A stretch of 64,000 bases of DNA from Heyndrickxia shackletonii (GCF_001420715.1 NZ_LJJC01000004.1:1158519-1222518); one strand, 5' to 3'; positions 1-8,757 are shown, counted from the first letter of the stretch. Notes: generated by a model not told the origin, from the sequence alone. A program made the numbers and translations.

Positions 1-69
1 TATCTTAATGGGGAAGTAGATGATTCAGGACCTGTTTTTGGGGTTGTTATGGAGTTAGAAGTAAGTTAA
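1..69 (+). CDS. C-terminal end of an unidentified protein (partial)
   Basis: The reading frame enters from the left edge and stops with TAA at 67-69, leaving only 22 residues ending in MELEVS. That is too little to assign a family. A strong terminator follows about 65 bases later, consistent with this being the end of a transcription unit. Confidence 0.5.
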   Translation, partial: YLNGEVDDSGPVFGVVMELEVS

Positions 70-135
70 TAATGAATTTGTTCCTAAGTCAATTAATCTG
101 ATTCGCTGTTTTTATATATCAAATTTGAATTCAAC

Positions 136-170
136 AAGTCCTATGTTTCAGAACATAGGACTTTTCTTTG
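136..170 (+). terminator. Rho-independent terminator
   Basis: A perfect 12-bp stem (AAGTCCTATGTT at 136-147 with its complement at 152-163) closes a TCAG loop and runs into a T-rich tail. It ends the transcript of the partial gene at the window edge and insulates the sugar locus that follows. Confidence 0.85.
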
Positions 171-248
171 TGTTGCTCATACTAGTCCAATAGTTTTCTA
201 CTAAAAAATTTTCCAATGAGAAGACATACATATTCTTAATAGACTAAA

Positions 249-277
249 TTGACAGTACCAAATTTTTTAAATATAAT
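249..277 (+). promoter_or_regulatory. Consensus sigma-A promoter of the lacI-type gene
   Basis: TTGACA at 249-254 and TATAAT at 272-277 are separated by exactly 17 bases. Both hexamers are perfect. The operator pair lies immediately downstream of the -10 box, where a bound repressor would block initiation. Confidence 0.85.
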
Positions 278-281
278 TTTC

Positions 282-309
282 ATGAAACCGTTTTATGAAA
301 ATGTTTCAT
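282..309 (+). promoter_or_regulatory. Double LacI-family/cre-like operator (autoregulation)
   Basis: Two adjoining LacI-type half-palindromic sites are visible: a cre-like ATGAAACCGTTTTAT (282-296) and a palindrome ATGAAAATGTTTCAT (295-309). The same pair with the same spacing recurs at 5327-5353 upstream of the sugar-binding protein gene. I infer binding by the adjacent LacI-family regulator, possibly shared with CcpA on the first site. Confidence 0.7.
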
Positions 310-333
310 TTTTGAATTAGGAGAAATGGCTAA

Positions 334-1362
334 ATGAAGATTACAATACGTGATGTCGCAAATGCGGCTAATGTTTCACCTGCTACTGTATCACGAGTAA
401 TAAATACCCCTGAGCTGGTGGGGGAAGAAACAAAGGTTAAGGTGCAGGAGACGATCGACAAATTAGGTTTCTCACCGAATGCCATCGCTCGTGGCTTAAG
501 TGTCCAAAAAACAAATACGATTGGTTTAATTGTACCAGGAATTTCAGACTTTTTCTTCAATGAACTTTATGTAGGGATAGAAGAAGTAGCAAGAAAAAAT
601 AATATGAAAGTGTTGCTTTTTGATTCCCAGCACAGTGAATACAGAGTTCAAGAGGGTCTTACATTTTTAAAACAGCATCAGGTTGATGGGATTATTTTCA
701 CCAGTCGCCCCATAACAAGTGACTATGATGCGATCCTTTCCCGGTTAGATGTTCCAGTAGTGTTAGCATTAACACAAAGTTATGGTACATATCCATTAAA
801 ATCATTCCGTGTTGATGATTACAAGGCTGCCTATGATGCTGTGTCCTATTTAATTTCCCGCGGTCACCAAAGAATCGGAATGATTTCAGGACCGACTACA
901 GATATTATTGCTGGAAAAACTCGTTTAACTGGTTATAAGGCAGCGTTACAGCAATCTTCTATCCCTATTTCCGATGAGGCGATTGAATATGGGGAATTTC
1001 GATTTGAAGATGGGTACCGGGCAATGGCTAGGTTGTTGGAGAAACAAAGTACTAACAAATTGACGGCTGTTTTTGCTGCAAGTGATGAGATGGCAATCGG
1101 AGCAATGAGATGCCTCCATGATAAAGGAATTCGAGTTCCAGATGATATTTCTGTCATGGGATTTGATGATTTAAGGATTTGCCAAATGAGTACTCCGACC
1201 TTAACGACAGTGGCCCAGCCCTTGAAACAAATCGGCGAATTTGCTGTATCACACTTATTAAAATGTATGGAAGATGAATCAACAAGTATAGACAACAGTA
1301 TTCATTATGTATCCCATCATATTGTTGAACGGGAATCCGTACGCATTATCGTTCCTGATTAA
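334..1362 (+). CDS. LacI/GalR-family transcriptional regulator of the sugar locus
   Basis: A 342-residue repressor of the LacI family. An N-terminal helix-turn-helix (about residues 3-23, ITIRDVANAANVSPATVSRV) and hinge helix precede a periplasmic-binding-protein-like sensor domain (about 60-340), giving the normal family length. The ATG has an AGGAG ribosome site about 10 bases upstream. It is the first gene of a same-strand cluster with an alpha-glucosidase, a debranching-type enzyme and a sugar ABC importer, so it probably represses that cluster and is released by an alpha-glucoside or malto-oligosaccharide. Identical double operators in front of this gene and of the binding-protein gene support auto- and locus-specific regulation. 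The inducer cannot be read from the sequence. Confidence 0.93.
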   Translation: MKITIRDVANAANVSPATVSRVINTPELVGEETKVKVQETIDKLGFSPNAIARGLSVQKTNTIGLIVPGISDFFFNELYVGIEEVARKNNMKVLLFDSQHSEYRVQEGLTFLKQHQVDGIIFTSRPITSDYDAILSRLDVPVVLALTQSYGTYPLKSFRVDDYKAAYDAVSYLISRGHQRIGMISGPTTDIIAGKTRLTGYKAALQQSSIPISDEAIEYGEFRFEDGYRAMARLLEKQSTNKLTAVFAASDEMAIGAMRCLHDKGIRVPDDISVMGFDDLRICQMSTPTLTTVAQPLKQIGEFAVSHLLKCMEDESTSIDNSIHYVSHHIVERESVRIIVPD

Positions 1363-1383
1363 TACAAACAATTTAAAAGTGGT

Positions 1384-1401
1384 GTCTGCAGTATTGCAGA
1401 C
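1384..1401 (+). other. Intercistronic hairpin between regulator and glucosidase
   Basis: GTCTGCA (1384-1390) pairs with TGCAGAC (1395-1401) around a GTAT loop. The tail (TTCGTATTTT) is only partly T-rich, so it may attenuate or stabilise the transcript rather than end it. It sits just upstream of the glucosidase ribosome site. Confidence 0.4.
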
Positions 1402-1429
1402 TTCGTATTTTGCAGAGGAGTTAATATAG

Positions 1430-3055
1430 TTGAAACGAACTTGGTGGAAAGAAGCAGTTGTATATCAAGTGTACTGGAGAAGTTTCTATGACTCAAATGG
1501 AGATGGTATCGGAGATTTACAAGGGGTAATAGAAAAGCTTGATTATATAAAAGACTTAGGTGTCGACGTTATCTGGTTAAATCCTTGTTACGATTCGCCA
1601 GATATTGATTACGGTTATGATATTCGTGACTATTATTCCATTATGAAGAAGGCCGGTACCGTTGAAATTTGGAATGAATTGTTAGAAAAAGTACACGCTA
1701 AAGGAATGAAATTAATGATGGATTTAGTTGTGAATCATACATCTAATCAGCATCCATGGTTTCTCGAATCATGTTCCTCCAAAAATAATCCGAAACGAGA
1801 TTATTATATTTGGCGTCCCGGAAAAGATGGGAATCCGCCAAACAACTGGCGTTCGTACTTTACGCCGTCTGCTTGGGAATATGATGAAAGAACGGATGAA
1901 TATTATTTTCATTCCTTTGCAACAGAACAACCGGATTTAAACTGGGAAAACCCGACATTACGGGAAGAAATATATAAAATGATGCGCTTTTGGCTAGACA
2001 AGGGGATTGATGGATTTCGATTAGATGCCATCGCCTTATTAAAAAAACAAGATGGGTTTCCAAATGCAGAAAATCCAGATGATATTCGTTACCTGACTAA
2101 TAATCCAGGAATTCATATTTTTTTACAGGAATTGAATGAGAAAGTATTAAATCGCTATGATATTTTAACGGTTGGAGAAGTTGCTTTTGTCGGCCCTGAT
2201 GATGGTGTGAAATATGTTGGAGAAGACCGCAATGAACTTCATAGCTTATTTCATTTTGAAGTTTGTGATGAAATGCCAGATTGGGATTTACAGAGATATA
2301 GAGATATTCAAAACAGGTGGTATGCCGGTTTATGGAAAAAAGGCTGGAATTCTCAGTTTTTAAATAATCATGATCATACTAGGCAGGTAACTAGATATGG
2401 GAATGATAATGAATTTCGAGTAGAATCTGCCAAGCTTCTTGCAACAATGATCCATACCTTGCCTGGAACCCCATATATTTATCAAGGGGAAGAAATCGGC
2501 ATGACTGGTGTTGATTATCAAAATATTGAAGATTACAAGGATATTGCATTCCATAATAAATATGAAGAGGAAGTTTCAAAGGGCAGGAATCCTTCTGAGG
2601 TGTTTGAAGAATTAAAGCCTTTGGCTAGGGATAATTCACGTTCGCCTATGCAATGGTCTGATCAGAAAAATGCAGGTTTTTCAATGGGAAAACCTTGGAT
2701 AAAAGTAAATCCTAATTATAAGGAAATTAATGTGGAGAATGAATCGGCCAATCAGGATTCCGTCTTAAATTATTATAAGAATCTTATTCAATTAAGAAAA
2801 CAGAATCTAGTAATGATATACGGAGATTATCAAGATATATCGAATAATGATCCTCGCATATATGCTTATACAAGAAAGTTAGATTCCGAATGCTGGTTAA
2901 TTTTGTTGAATCACTCTGATAAAAGCTCTATATTCGAGATTCCGGAAACATTACAGAGAGCCAAGTATGAATTGATTTTATCTAACTATTCGGGTAAAGA
3001 GGATTGGAGAAATCTAAGACCCTATGAAGCTCGAATTTATAGGCTTATCTTTTAA
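1430..3055 (+). CDS. GH13 alpha-glucosidase (oligo-1,6-glucosidase/maltase group)
   Basis: A 541-residue cytoplasmic glycoside hydrolase of family 13, with no signal peptide. Visible motifs are QPDLN at 167-171, nucleophile region GFRLDA with Asp199, acid/base region TVGE with Glu250, and NNHDH with the third acid at Asp315. The residue after the nucleophile is Ala200. In characterised members Val at this position favours alpha-1,6 bonds and Ala or Thr favours alpha-1,4, so maltase-like activity on malto-oligosaccharides is likely. The start is a TTG preceded by GAGGAG. It lies between the LacI regulator and the debranching-type gene and would cleave imported oligosaccharides to glucose. Trehalose-6-phosphate hydrolase is less likely because no PTS gene is nearby. 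Confidence 0.9.
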   Translation: MKRTWWKEAVVYQVYWRSFYDSNGDGIGDLQGVIEKLDYIKDLGVDVIWLNPCYDSPDIDYGYDIRDYYSIMKKAGTVEIWNELLEKVHAKGMKLMMDLVVNHTSNQHPWFLESCSSKNNPKRDYYIWRPGKDGNPPNNWRSYFTPSAWEYDERTDEYYFHSFATEQPDLNWENPTLREEIYKMMRFWLDKGIDGFRLDAIALLKKQDGFPNAENPDDIRYLTNNPGIHIFLQELNEKVLNRYDILTVGEVAFVGPDDGVKYVGEDRNELHSLFHFEVCDEMPDWDLQRYRDIQNRWYAGLWKKGWNSQFLNNHDHTRQVTRYGNDNEFRVESAKLLATMIHTLPGTPYIYQGEEIGMTGVDYQNIEDYKDIAFHNKYEEEVSKGRNPSEVFEELKPLARDNSRSPMQWSDQKNAGFSMGKPWIKVNPNYKEINVENESANQDSVLNYYKNLIQLRKQNLVMIYGDYQDISNNDPRIYAYTRKLDSECWLILLNHSDKSSIFEIPETLQRAKYELILSNYSGKEDWRNLRPYEARIYRLIF

Positions 3056-3081
3056 ATTTATCGAAACAGGGGGGAATAGGA

Positions 3082-5208
3082 ATGGCTTTCCATGTCATTA
3101 AGGAAAATGATTTATTTTACCTATCAGATGAAAACGGTAACATTCCGCAGTCTGATCAAAATTATTTTGGGTATGGTCTATATACAAAGGATACTCGGAT
3201 TCTTTCGAAATTTAGCTTTGGCGTGTGTCCAAATGTTTTAGTCCCTCTAGATTCGGATGTTTCCAATAACTATCAAGGAATCTATCGCTACACGAATCGT
3301 GAATTAGCAGAGAATGGAACGATAAAAATTCCAAGAGAAGTCCTCCTTGTAACAAGGAAACAGTTTGTTGACGGGAAGACCTTTTTCGAGGAGGTGTCCA
3401 TTCATAATTACTCAGGCAATCCGATTGAGCTGACATTACAATATGATACGGATGCTGATTTTCTGGACATGTTCCAAGTACGAGGATTTGCAAGTAAAGG
3501 CAAGATAAATGAACGAACCGTCATTATAGAAGGAAATTCTTTAAAGCTGTCGCATGTGGCTCAGGATGGGGTGGAAAGCAAGGTATATCTTCACGGAGAG
3601 TTGTTGAATGGGGAAAAGGACTTCTTCACTATAGAAAACCATGGTGATTCTATCAGGCTATCAAAGCAAGTCTCCATTGGCGGACATGATACTTTGAATT
3701 ATATTATTGCAGTAGATTTCGCTGAGCTTACGGATCATTTATCTGCCACTCTTCAAGTAAAACAAAGTAATGTAGAAAAGTCTTATCAAATTTGGGAAGA
3801 AGGAGCACCAAGAGTAGTTGGTGATGATCGTTTCGAAACTTGGTATAACAGAGGTTTAGCAGATATCCGTATGCTATTAACGGATATTGGGTATGGTTCC
3901 TTTCCAGTCGCCGGAGTGCCGTGGTTTGCTGTACCGTTTGGCCGCGACAGTCTCATTACAGCTTTTCAGCTTCTTTCTGCCCATCCGGAAGTAGCAAAAG
4001 GAACATTAAAGACAATGGCTGCATTTCAAGGAACGAAAGTCGATTCTTGGCGTGATGAACAGCCAGGTAAAATTATGCATGAACTCCGTGCAGGAGAGGT
4101 TACAAGAACAAAAGAGCTTCCATTCGGTCCTTATTACGGAACAATCGATGCGACACCTTTGTTTTTAATACTGGCCGCAGAATATTTGCTATGGACTGGA
4201 GATATCGAATTTATTAAGGATTTGTTACCTACAGTAGAACGAGCTTTCGAATGGATCGAAAATTATGGTGATCGTGACGGAGATAGCTTTGTCGAATATT
4301 ATCAGGAAGCCAGTAAAGGACTTGCTAACCAAGGATGGAAGGATTCCGGTGATTCCAACGTTCACAAAGATGGTACCCTTGCAACAGGTCCCATAGCGCT
4401 AAGTGAGGTCCAAGCATACACATATAGAGCTTATGAGCAATGGTCTCATATTTTTGCTTTGCTAGAAAACGATATACTTAGCAGAGATTTTGCTGAAAAG
4501 GCAAAAAACCTGCAGACTAATTTTATGAAGGAATTTTGGATGGAAGACGACCATGCCGTTGCACTTGCATTAGATGGCGAGAAAAAGAAAGTTGCGAGTA
4601 TTTCTTCTAATGCCGGGCAAGTGCTTTGGGGAGGCATCCTGCCTAAAGAATATGCAGACAAATTAATAAATCGCTTACTGGAAGATGACATGTTTAATGG
4701 GTTTGGAATCCGTACCTTGTCATCTAAGGAAATTGGCTATAATCCGCTTAGTTATCACAATGGTTCTATTTGGGCTCATGATAATTCTTTAATCCTTTCT
4801 GGAATGCAGAAATATGGCCGTAAAGATGCAGTTCGTACTTTAACAGGAGGTTTATTAAAGACAGCATCCTATTTTCCTTTCATGCGCCTGCCTGAGCTGT
4901 TTACAGGGTTTGGAGAGAGTGAAACAAAGAAGCCAATTCCATATCCGGTATCCTGTTCCCCGCAAGCGTGGGCTGCAGGCACACCTATTTTGGCGTTGCA
5001 AGCGATCTTAGGTTTGGTTCCAAATGCTAATAAAGGGATTATTTCTATCAATCCTGTTTTGCCAGTTGGAATAGCGGAGCTTAAAATCGAAAATATACGT
5101 ATTGCAGGCGGAACGATAAGTATCCTTTTACAGAGAACCGAACAGGACCAGACAACATTCAGTATCTTAAAAAATACTACTGGATTCGATATGCAAATAG
5201 AGGCATAA
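3082..5208 (+). CDS. Amylo-alpha-1,6-glucosidase/glycogen-debranching-type hydrolase
   Basis: A 708-residue protein. The N-terminal part (about 1-200; ENDLFYLSDENG and GYGLYTKDTRILS) matches the N-terminal domain of bacterial glycogen-debranching-like proteins. The rest (about 250-700; VPWFAVPFGRDSLITA, later SYHNGSIWAHDN) is an (alpha/alpha)6-barrel of the amylo-1,6-glucosidase/MGH1-like type. No signal peptide is present, so it acts in the cytosol. An AGGGGGG-type ribosome site precedes the ATG, 26 bases after the GH13 gene. It probably removes branches or hydrolyses glucosides taken up by the downstream transporter. The exact substrate is an inference from context. Confidence 0.82.
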   Translation: MAFHVIKENDLFYLSDENGNIPQSDQNYFGYGLYTKDTRILSKFSFGVCPNVLVPLDSDVSNNYQGIYRYTNRELAENGTIKIPREVLLVTRKQFVDGKTFFEEVSIHNYSGNPIELTLQYDTDADFLDMFQVRGFASKGKINERTVIIEGNSLKLSHVAQDGVESKVYLHGELLNGEKDFFTIENHGDSIRLSKQVSIGGHDTLNYIIAVDFAELTDHLSATLQVKQSNVEKSYQIWEEGAPRVVGDDRFETWYNRGLADIRMLLTDIGYGSFPVAGVPWFAVPFGRDSLITAFQLLSAHPEVAKGTLKTMAAFQGTKVDSWRDEQPGKIMHELRAGEVTRTKELPFGPYYGTIDATPLFLILAAEYLLWTGDIEFIKDLLPTVERAFEWIENYGDRDGDSFVEYYQEASKGLANQGWKDSGDSNVHKDGTLATGPIALSEVQAYTYRAYEQWSHIFALLENDILSRDFAEKAKNLQTNFMKEFWMEDDHAVALALDGEKKKVASISSNAGQVLWGGILPKEYADKLINRLLEDDMFNGFGIRTLSSKEIGYNPLSYHNGSIWAHDNSLILSGMQKYGRKDAVRTLTGGLLKTASYFPFMRLPELFTGFGESETKKPIPYPVSCSPQAWAAGTPILALQAILGLVPNANKGIISINPVLPVGIAELKIENIRIAGGTISILLQRTEQDQTTFSILKNTTGFDMQIEA

Positions 5209-5227
5209 AAGGGGAATATTCATTACT

Positions 5228-5259
5228 ACTCTCTCAAATATCTAAAAATTTGGGAGAGT
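5228..5259 (+). terminator. Terminator-like hairpin upstream of the binding-protein promoter
   Basis: A 12-bp stem (ACTCTCTCAAAT at 5228-5239 with ATTTGGGAGAGT at 5248-5259, one wobble) with an 8-base loop. The T-run behind it is weak. It separates the enzyme genes from the separately promoted transporter genes. Confidence 0.55.
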
Positions 5260-5291
5260 GGAAATATTATTCTATTAAATAAAGTTATATA

Positions 5292-5321
5292 TTGACTACT
5301 CAAGAGTATACGGTGTATATT
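5292..5321 (+). promoter_or_regulatory. Sigma-A promoter of the sugar-binding-protein gene
   Basis: TTGACT at 5292-5297 and TATATT at 5316-5321 with an 18-base spacer. The operator pair follows directly. The promoter lies inside an open upstream extension of the lipoprotein frame, which argues against the far-upstream start codon. Confidence 0.7.
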
Positions 5322-5326
5322 GAAAA

Positions 5327-5353
5327 ATGTAAGCGGTTTATGAAAATGTTTCA
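5327..5353 (+). promoter_or_regulatory. Second copy of the double LacI/cre-like operator
   Basis: ATGTAAGCGGTTTAT (5327-5341) followed by ATGAAAATGTTTCA (5340-5353) matches 282-308 in order, spacing and most bases. TGTAAGCG is the strong half of known CcpA cre sites. This supports dual control of the transporter by the locus LacI protein and catabolite repression. Confidence 0.7.
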
Positions 5354-5387
5354 AACAATCATATACTTATTCAAAGGGGGAAAAGGT

Positions 5388-6629
5388 ATGAAACGTAGAT
5401 TACTAGGAGCAGCTACAGCAGTTGTGATGAGTGTAGGGTTAATAGCAGGATGCAGCTCGAACAGCAGCGGTAATACCGATGGTGGAAAAGTAACATTAAA
5501 ACTGGGGATGTGGGCATCTAGTCCAGCAGAGAAGAAATTAGTAGATAAGCAAATCGCTGCTTTTGAAAAAGCGAACCCAAATATTAAAGTAAAAGAACAG
5601 GTCATAACAGGGGACTATTTACAAGCATTACAGCCGATGTTAGCGTCTAAAACGGCTCCAGATATTTTCTATGTGGATGCTTCTTATGCACCTACACTGG
5701 AAGATTCCGGGGTATTAGCAGAACTTGACGATTATATAAAGAAAGAAAAAGTAGATACAAGTGATTTCGCACCGGCAGCTTTGGAAGCGTTTCAATGGAA
5801 AGGCAAGACATATGGATTGCCAAAAGACTATAACACAATGGCTTTAGAATATAATAAAGATTTATTTGCAAAGGCTGGAATCTCTGAGCCACCAAAAACA
5901 TGGGATGAGCTGATCAAGGATGCAGAAATCTTAAAATCCAAAGGGATTGCGCCGCTTTCCATGCCAATTGATGTCGCACGTTATTATCCTTTTATTACAG
6001 AATTTGGTGGAAGCTATTATGATAGCTCGGCAAATAAAGTAACATTGGACGATTCTTCAAACGTAGCTGGTCTTAAGTTCTTTTTAGATAATATTCATAA
6101 TAAAAACATCGTTCCACCAAAGGATTTAGGTGGTGACTGGGCAGGCGTGCCGTTCTCTCAAGGGAAAGTAGCAATGGCTCTTGAAGGTGCATGGGTCCTT
6201 CCGTTTATGGCAGATTCAGCTCCTAATGTGAAGTTTGGAATTTCTGATTTCCCATCTGCTGATGGAAAAAGCGGTAATATGACGTACACTGTAAGCTACT
6301 CAATGGCAAAGTCAACGAAGCATCCAAAAGAAGCAGCAAAATTATTATTCTTTATGACAGGCAAAGAAGCGGAAAAAATGACGGCCGATTCAGGACTTGC
6401 AATTCCATCTCGTGTCAGCCAACAAAGTGCATTCTTGGATAAAAATCCAGAATATCAGGCATTTGTAAATGGGATTAAAAGTGCCACTCCATATCAATTT
6501 GGTACTTACGGACAAAACTTTGTAGATGCGATTAACAAAGCTACCGAACAAGGTGCATTAAAAGGATTATCTCCGGAAAAAGTCTTGAAACAAGCTCAGC
6601 AAACAGTTGAAAGCCAATCACAACAATAA
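5388..6629 (+). CDS. Sugar ABC transporter substrate-binding lipoprotein
   Basis: A 413-residue MalE-like (family 1) extracellular solute-binding protein. It begins MKRRLLGAA with a hydrophobic signal peptide and lipobox LIAGC, the acylated cysteine being residue 22. The mature part has the usual motifs of carbohydrate-binding proteins (GMWASSPAEKK; FEKANPNIKVKEQ; WAGVPFSQGKVAMALEGAW). I chose this ATG because AAAGGGGGAAAAGG lies just upstream. A longer in-frame start at 5292 would put the promoter and operator inside the gene. It is followed by an intercistronic hairpin and two permease genes. The ligand is probably a malto-oligosaccharide given the enzymes next door. Confidence 0.93.
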   Translation: MKRRLLGAATAVVMSVGLIAGCSSNSSGNTDGGKVTLKLGMWASSPAEKKLVDKQIAAFEKANPNIKVKEQVITGDYLQALQPMLASKTAPDIFYVDASYAPTLEDSGVLAELDDYIKKEKVDTSDFAPAALEAFQWKGKTYGLPKDYNTMALEYNKDLFAKAGISEPPKTWDELIKDAEILKSKGIAPLSMPIDVARYYPFITEFGGSYYDSSANKVTLDDSSNVAGLKFFLDNIHNKNIVPPKDLGGDWAGVPFSQGKVAMALEGAWVLPFMADSAPNVKFGISDFPSADGKSGNMTYTVSYSMAKSTKHPKEAAKLLFFMTGKEAEKMTADSGLAIPSRVSQQSAFLDKNPEYQAFVNGIKSATPYQFGTYGQNFVDAINKATEQGALKGLSPEKVLKQAQQTVESQSQQ

Positions 6630-6638
6630 TTTGAAATT

Positions 6639-6675
6639 GAAACAAATGCAAACCTCAGCGGTTTGCATTTGTTTC
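6639..6675 (+). terminator. Strong intercistronic hairpin after the binding-protein gene
   Basis: A perfect 16-bp stem (6639-6654 with 6660-6675) around a 5-base loop, with only a moderate T-rich tail. Its position between the binding protein and the permeases suggests partial termination or 3'-end protection that keeps binding-protein mRNA in excess, as in many ABC importer operons. Confidence 0.7.
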
Positions 6676-6700
6676 ACTCATTTCTGTTAGGAAGTGACAA

Positions 6701-7606
6701 ATGATGAAGAAACCAAGGAATAAATTTTTTCAAAAAAATAAATTTGATCAGGCAATGACGGGGTATCTTTTTCTATTACCTGCACTAGTTGCTCTATTAG
6801 TTTTTTTAATTGGTCCTATTTTTTATGCCTTTTATATTAGCTTTTTTCGCTTTTCTTTCTTAGAACCTCAAAACGCAAAATTTATAGGATTCTCAAACTA
6901 TATTCATTTATTTCAGGACAAAGAATTTTTAAGAGCGCTATGGAATACTTCCCTTTATACGATTGTAGTTGTTCCCATCCAAACTGCAATTGCTCTGTTT
7001 TTAGCATTAATTGTAAACAATATTCGTGGTAAGACCTTTTTTCGTGTTGCTTATTATTTACCGACGGTTACTTCCACCGTAGCAGTCAGTGTTATGTTTA
7101 CGTTTATATTTCAACCAGATGGAATTTTAAACAAATTCTTGGAAAACTTCGGGATACATGGCCCCAATTACTTTAACAGTCCGACATTTGCCCTTCCTGC
7201 TATTATGATGATGGCTATCTGGTCCAGTGTGGGTCAATTTATGATCATTTATTTAGCAGGGCTTCAAGATATTCCCGAAGAGGTATATGAAGCAGCGGAA
7301 TTAGATGGTGCACGCGGCTTTCGATTATTATGGCATGTTACCCTTCCTCTCTTAAAAAGAACCACCTTTTTGAATGTTGTCATGTCCATGATTGGAACCT
7401 TCCAAGTATTTGATCAGGCATATGTTATCTCGGGAGGAAATGGTGGTCCATTAAACTCTACCTTAACGGTCGTGTTAGATATTTTTAGAAAAGGGTTTAA
7501 AACGATGCAAATGGGATATGCATCGGCTATGGCATTTGTATTGTTTGCCATCATTCTAATTTTTACTTTAATTCAAAACTACTTCTTAGGTCGAGAAGAT
7601 AAGTAA
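6701..7606 (+). CDS. Sugar ABC transporter permease, MalF/UgpA type
   Basis: A 301-residue inner-membrane permease with about six membrane helices, the first near residues 20-40. The cytoplasmic coupling (EAA) loop is visible as EVYEAAELDGARGFRLLWHV about 200 residues in, the contact site for the ATPase. A second ATG three bases downstream is an equally possible start. It is separated by 12 bases from the partner permease, with which it forms the transmembrane heterodimer. No ATP-binding subunit gene lies in the cluster, so a shared MsmX-type ATPase encoded elsewhere is likely to energise it. Confidence 0.92.
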   Translation: MMKKPRNKFFQKNKFDQAMTGYLFLLPALVALLVFLIGPIFYAFYISFFRFSFLEPQNAKFIGFSNYIHLFQDKEFLRALWNTSLYTIVVVPIQTAIALFLALIVNNIRGKTFFRVAYYLPTVTSTVAVSVMFTFIFQPDGILNKFLENFGIHGPNYFNSPTFALPAIMMMAIWSSVGQFMIIYLAGLQDIPEEVYEAAELDGARGFRLLWHVTLPLLKRTTFLNVVMSMIGTFQVFDQAYVISGGNGGPLNSTLTVVLDIFRKGFKTMQMGYASAMAFVLFAIILIFTLIQNYFLGREDK

Positions 7607-7618
7607 GGGGGAAGGAAA

Positions 7619-8431
7619 ATGAAACGTAGCCGTAACCGTACAGCCCTCTACGTGGTAGCAATATTTTACTCATTTCTAACACTTATTCCGTTTTTGTGGT
7701 CGGTTTATACATCCTTGAAGCCAACAGACGAAGTGTTTCATTTTTGGACACCTTTAAGCAAATTGAATTTTCAAAGCTACTCCTATATTTTGCACAACTT
7801 TCCATTCGGGAAATGGTTATTCAATAGTATAGTTGTTGCTGTAATAGTAACAATCGGTAACCTTATTGTGAATACGTTTGCCGGATATGCATTTGCACGA
7901 TTTAAGTTTCCTTTCAAAGGAATTTTGTTTTATCTATTTTTAGCTATTATGATGATACCGGGGCAAGTCCTCCTTGTTCCTATTTATATGTTATTAGCAA
8001 ATCTCGGTTGGATTGATTCCTATAAAGGGTTGACGATTCCGTTTTTAATGAGTCCGTTTATGATATTCCTGGCAAGGCAATTTTTCCTTGGCATCCCAAA
8101 AGAATTGGAGGAGGCGGCCGAGATGGACGGATTGGGAAAATGGGGAATCTTTTTCAAAATATTTTTGCCACTTTCCAAGCCGTTAATTGCAACACAAATC
8201 ATTTTCACTTTTCAAGGTAACTGGAACTCCTTTTTGTGGCCGGTATTATTATCACAAAGTGATGACATGTATACACTACCAGTCGGCTTAAACTCATTCT
8301 ATGGTCAGTATAGTGCATACTGGAATAGCGTTCTTGCCGGTGTAATCATGCTAACCTTACCAATGATTATTATCTTCCTTATCTTTCAAAAACAATTCGT
8401 CAAAGGTATTTCAACAAGTGGAATTAAGTAA
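7619..8431 (+). CDS. Sugar ABC transporter permease, MalG/UgpE type
   Basis: A 270-residue permease with about six membrane helices. The coupling loop EELEEAAEMDGLGKWGIF-type motif sits near residue 160, and the C-terminus (QKQFVKGISTSGIK) is the typical end of MalG-type subunits, which often finish with GAVKG-like residues. An AAGGGGGAAGG ribosome site precedes the ATG. It is the last gene of the transporter operon, and a long inverted repeat at 8642-8694 probably ends the transcript. It should pair with the MalF-type permease immediately upstream and receive sugar from the lipoprotein at 5.4-6.6 kb. Confidence 0.92.
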   Translation: MKRSRNRTALYVVAIFYSFLTLIPFLWSVYTSLKPTDEVFHFWTPLSKLNFQSYSYILHNFPFGKWLFNSIVVAVIVTIGNLIVNTFAGYAFARFKFPFKGILFYLFLAIMMIPGQVLLVPIYMLLANLGWIDSYKGLTIPFLMSPFMIFLARQFFLGIPKELEEAAEMDGLGKWGIFFKIFLPLSKPLIATQIIFTFQGNWNSFLWPVLLSQSDDMYTLPVGLNSFYGQYSAYWNSVLAGVIMLTLPMIIIFLIFQKQFVKGISTSGIK

Positions 8432-8641
8432 TGGGATGAAGGGCTGGGGCCCTTTTCCCACAAAGCTGGGCTGAGGATTCTAAAGACTGGCTGGTGGAAG
8501 AATCTGAAAACAAAAGGTCTTTATGATGGATCAAAAGTCCAATTGGAGGAAGAATGTGAAACTAAATGGTCTTTAATAGGGGAAACGGTCCCCAATTCAA
8601 TTCGAATACCGGGACGCAGGTCCAAGTCCCATTCCCATATC

Positions 8642-8694
8642 AAGAATTCAAAAAATCCTAAAAACGAAACAACGGGATTTCTTGAATTCTTTTT
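8642..8694 (+). terminator. Probable terminator in the 8.43-8.75 kb intergenic region
   Basis: A 17-bp near-perfect inverted repeat (8642-8658 with 8675-8691, one mismatch, both arms containing GAATTC) with a 16-base loop runs into TTTTTC. The rest of this 317-base gap holds no convincing gene. Two imperfect GGTCTTTA-containing segments near 8515 and 8567 are the only other repetition I see. Confidence 0.55.
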
Positions 8695-8757
8695 CATTTT
8701 CCCCAATTTTTTGTACACTAGGTTTAGATGAAGGATAAAGAGGAGTTAATGATACAT

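Noticed and set aside
5292-5387. 32-residue N-terminal extension of the sugar-binding lipoprotein
   Set aside because: It would place the promoter, the operator and a ribosome site inside the coding region and bury the signal peptide.
8543-8731. 62-codon open frame upstream of the hssR-like gene
   Set aside because: It overlaps a terminator-like inverted repeat, has an antisense mirror frame of similar length, and resembles no family.
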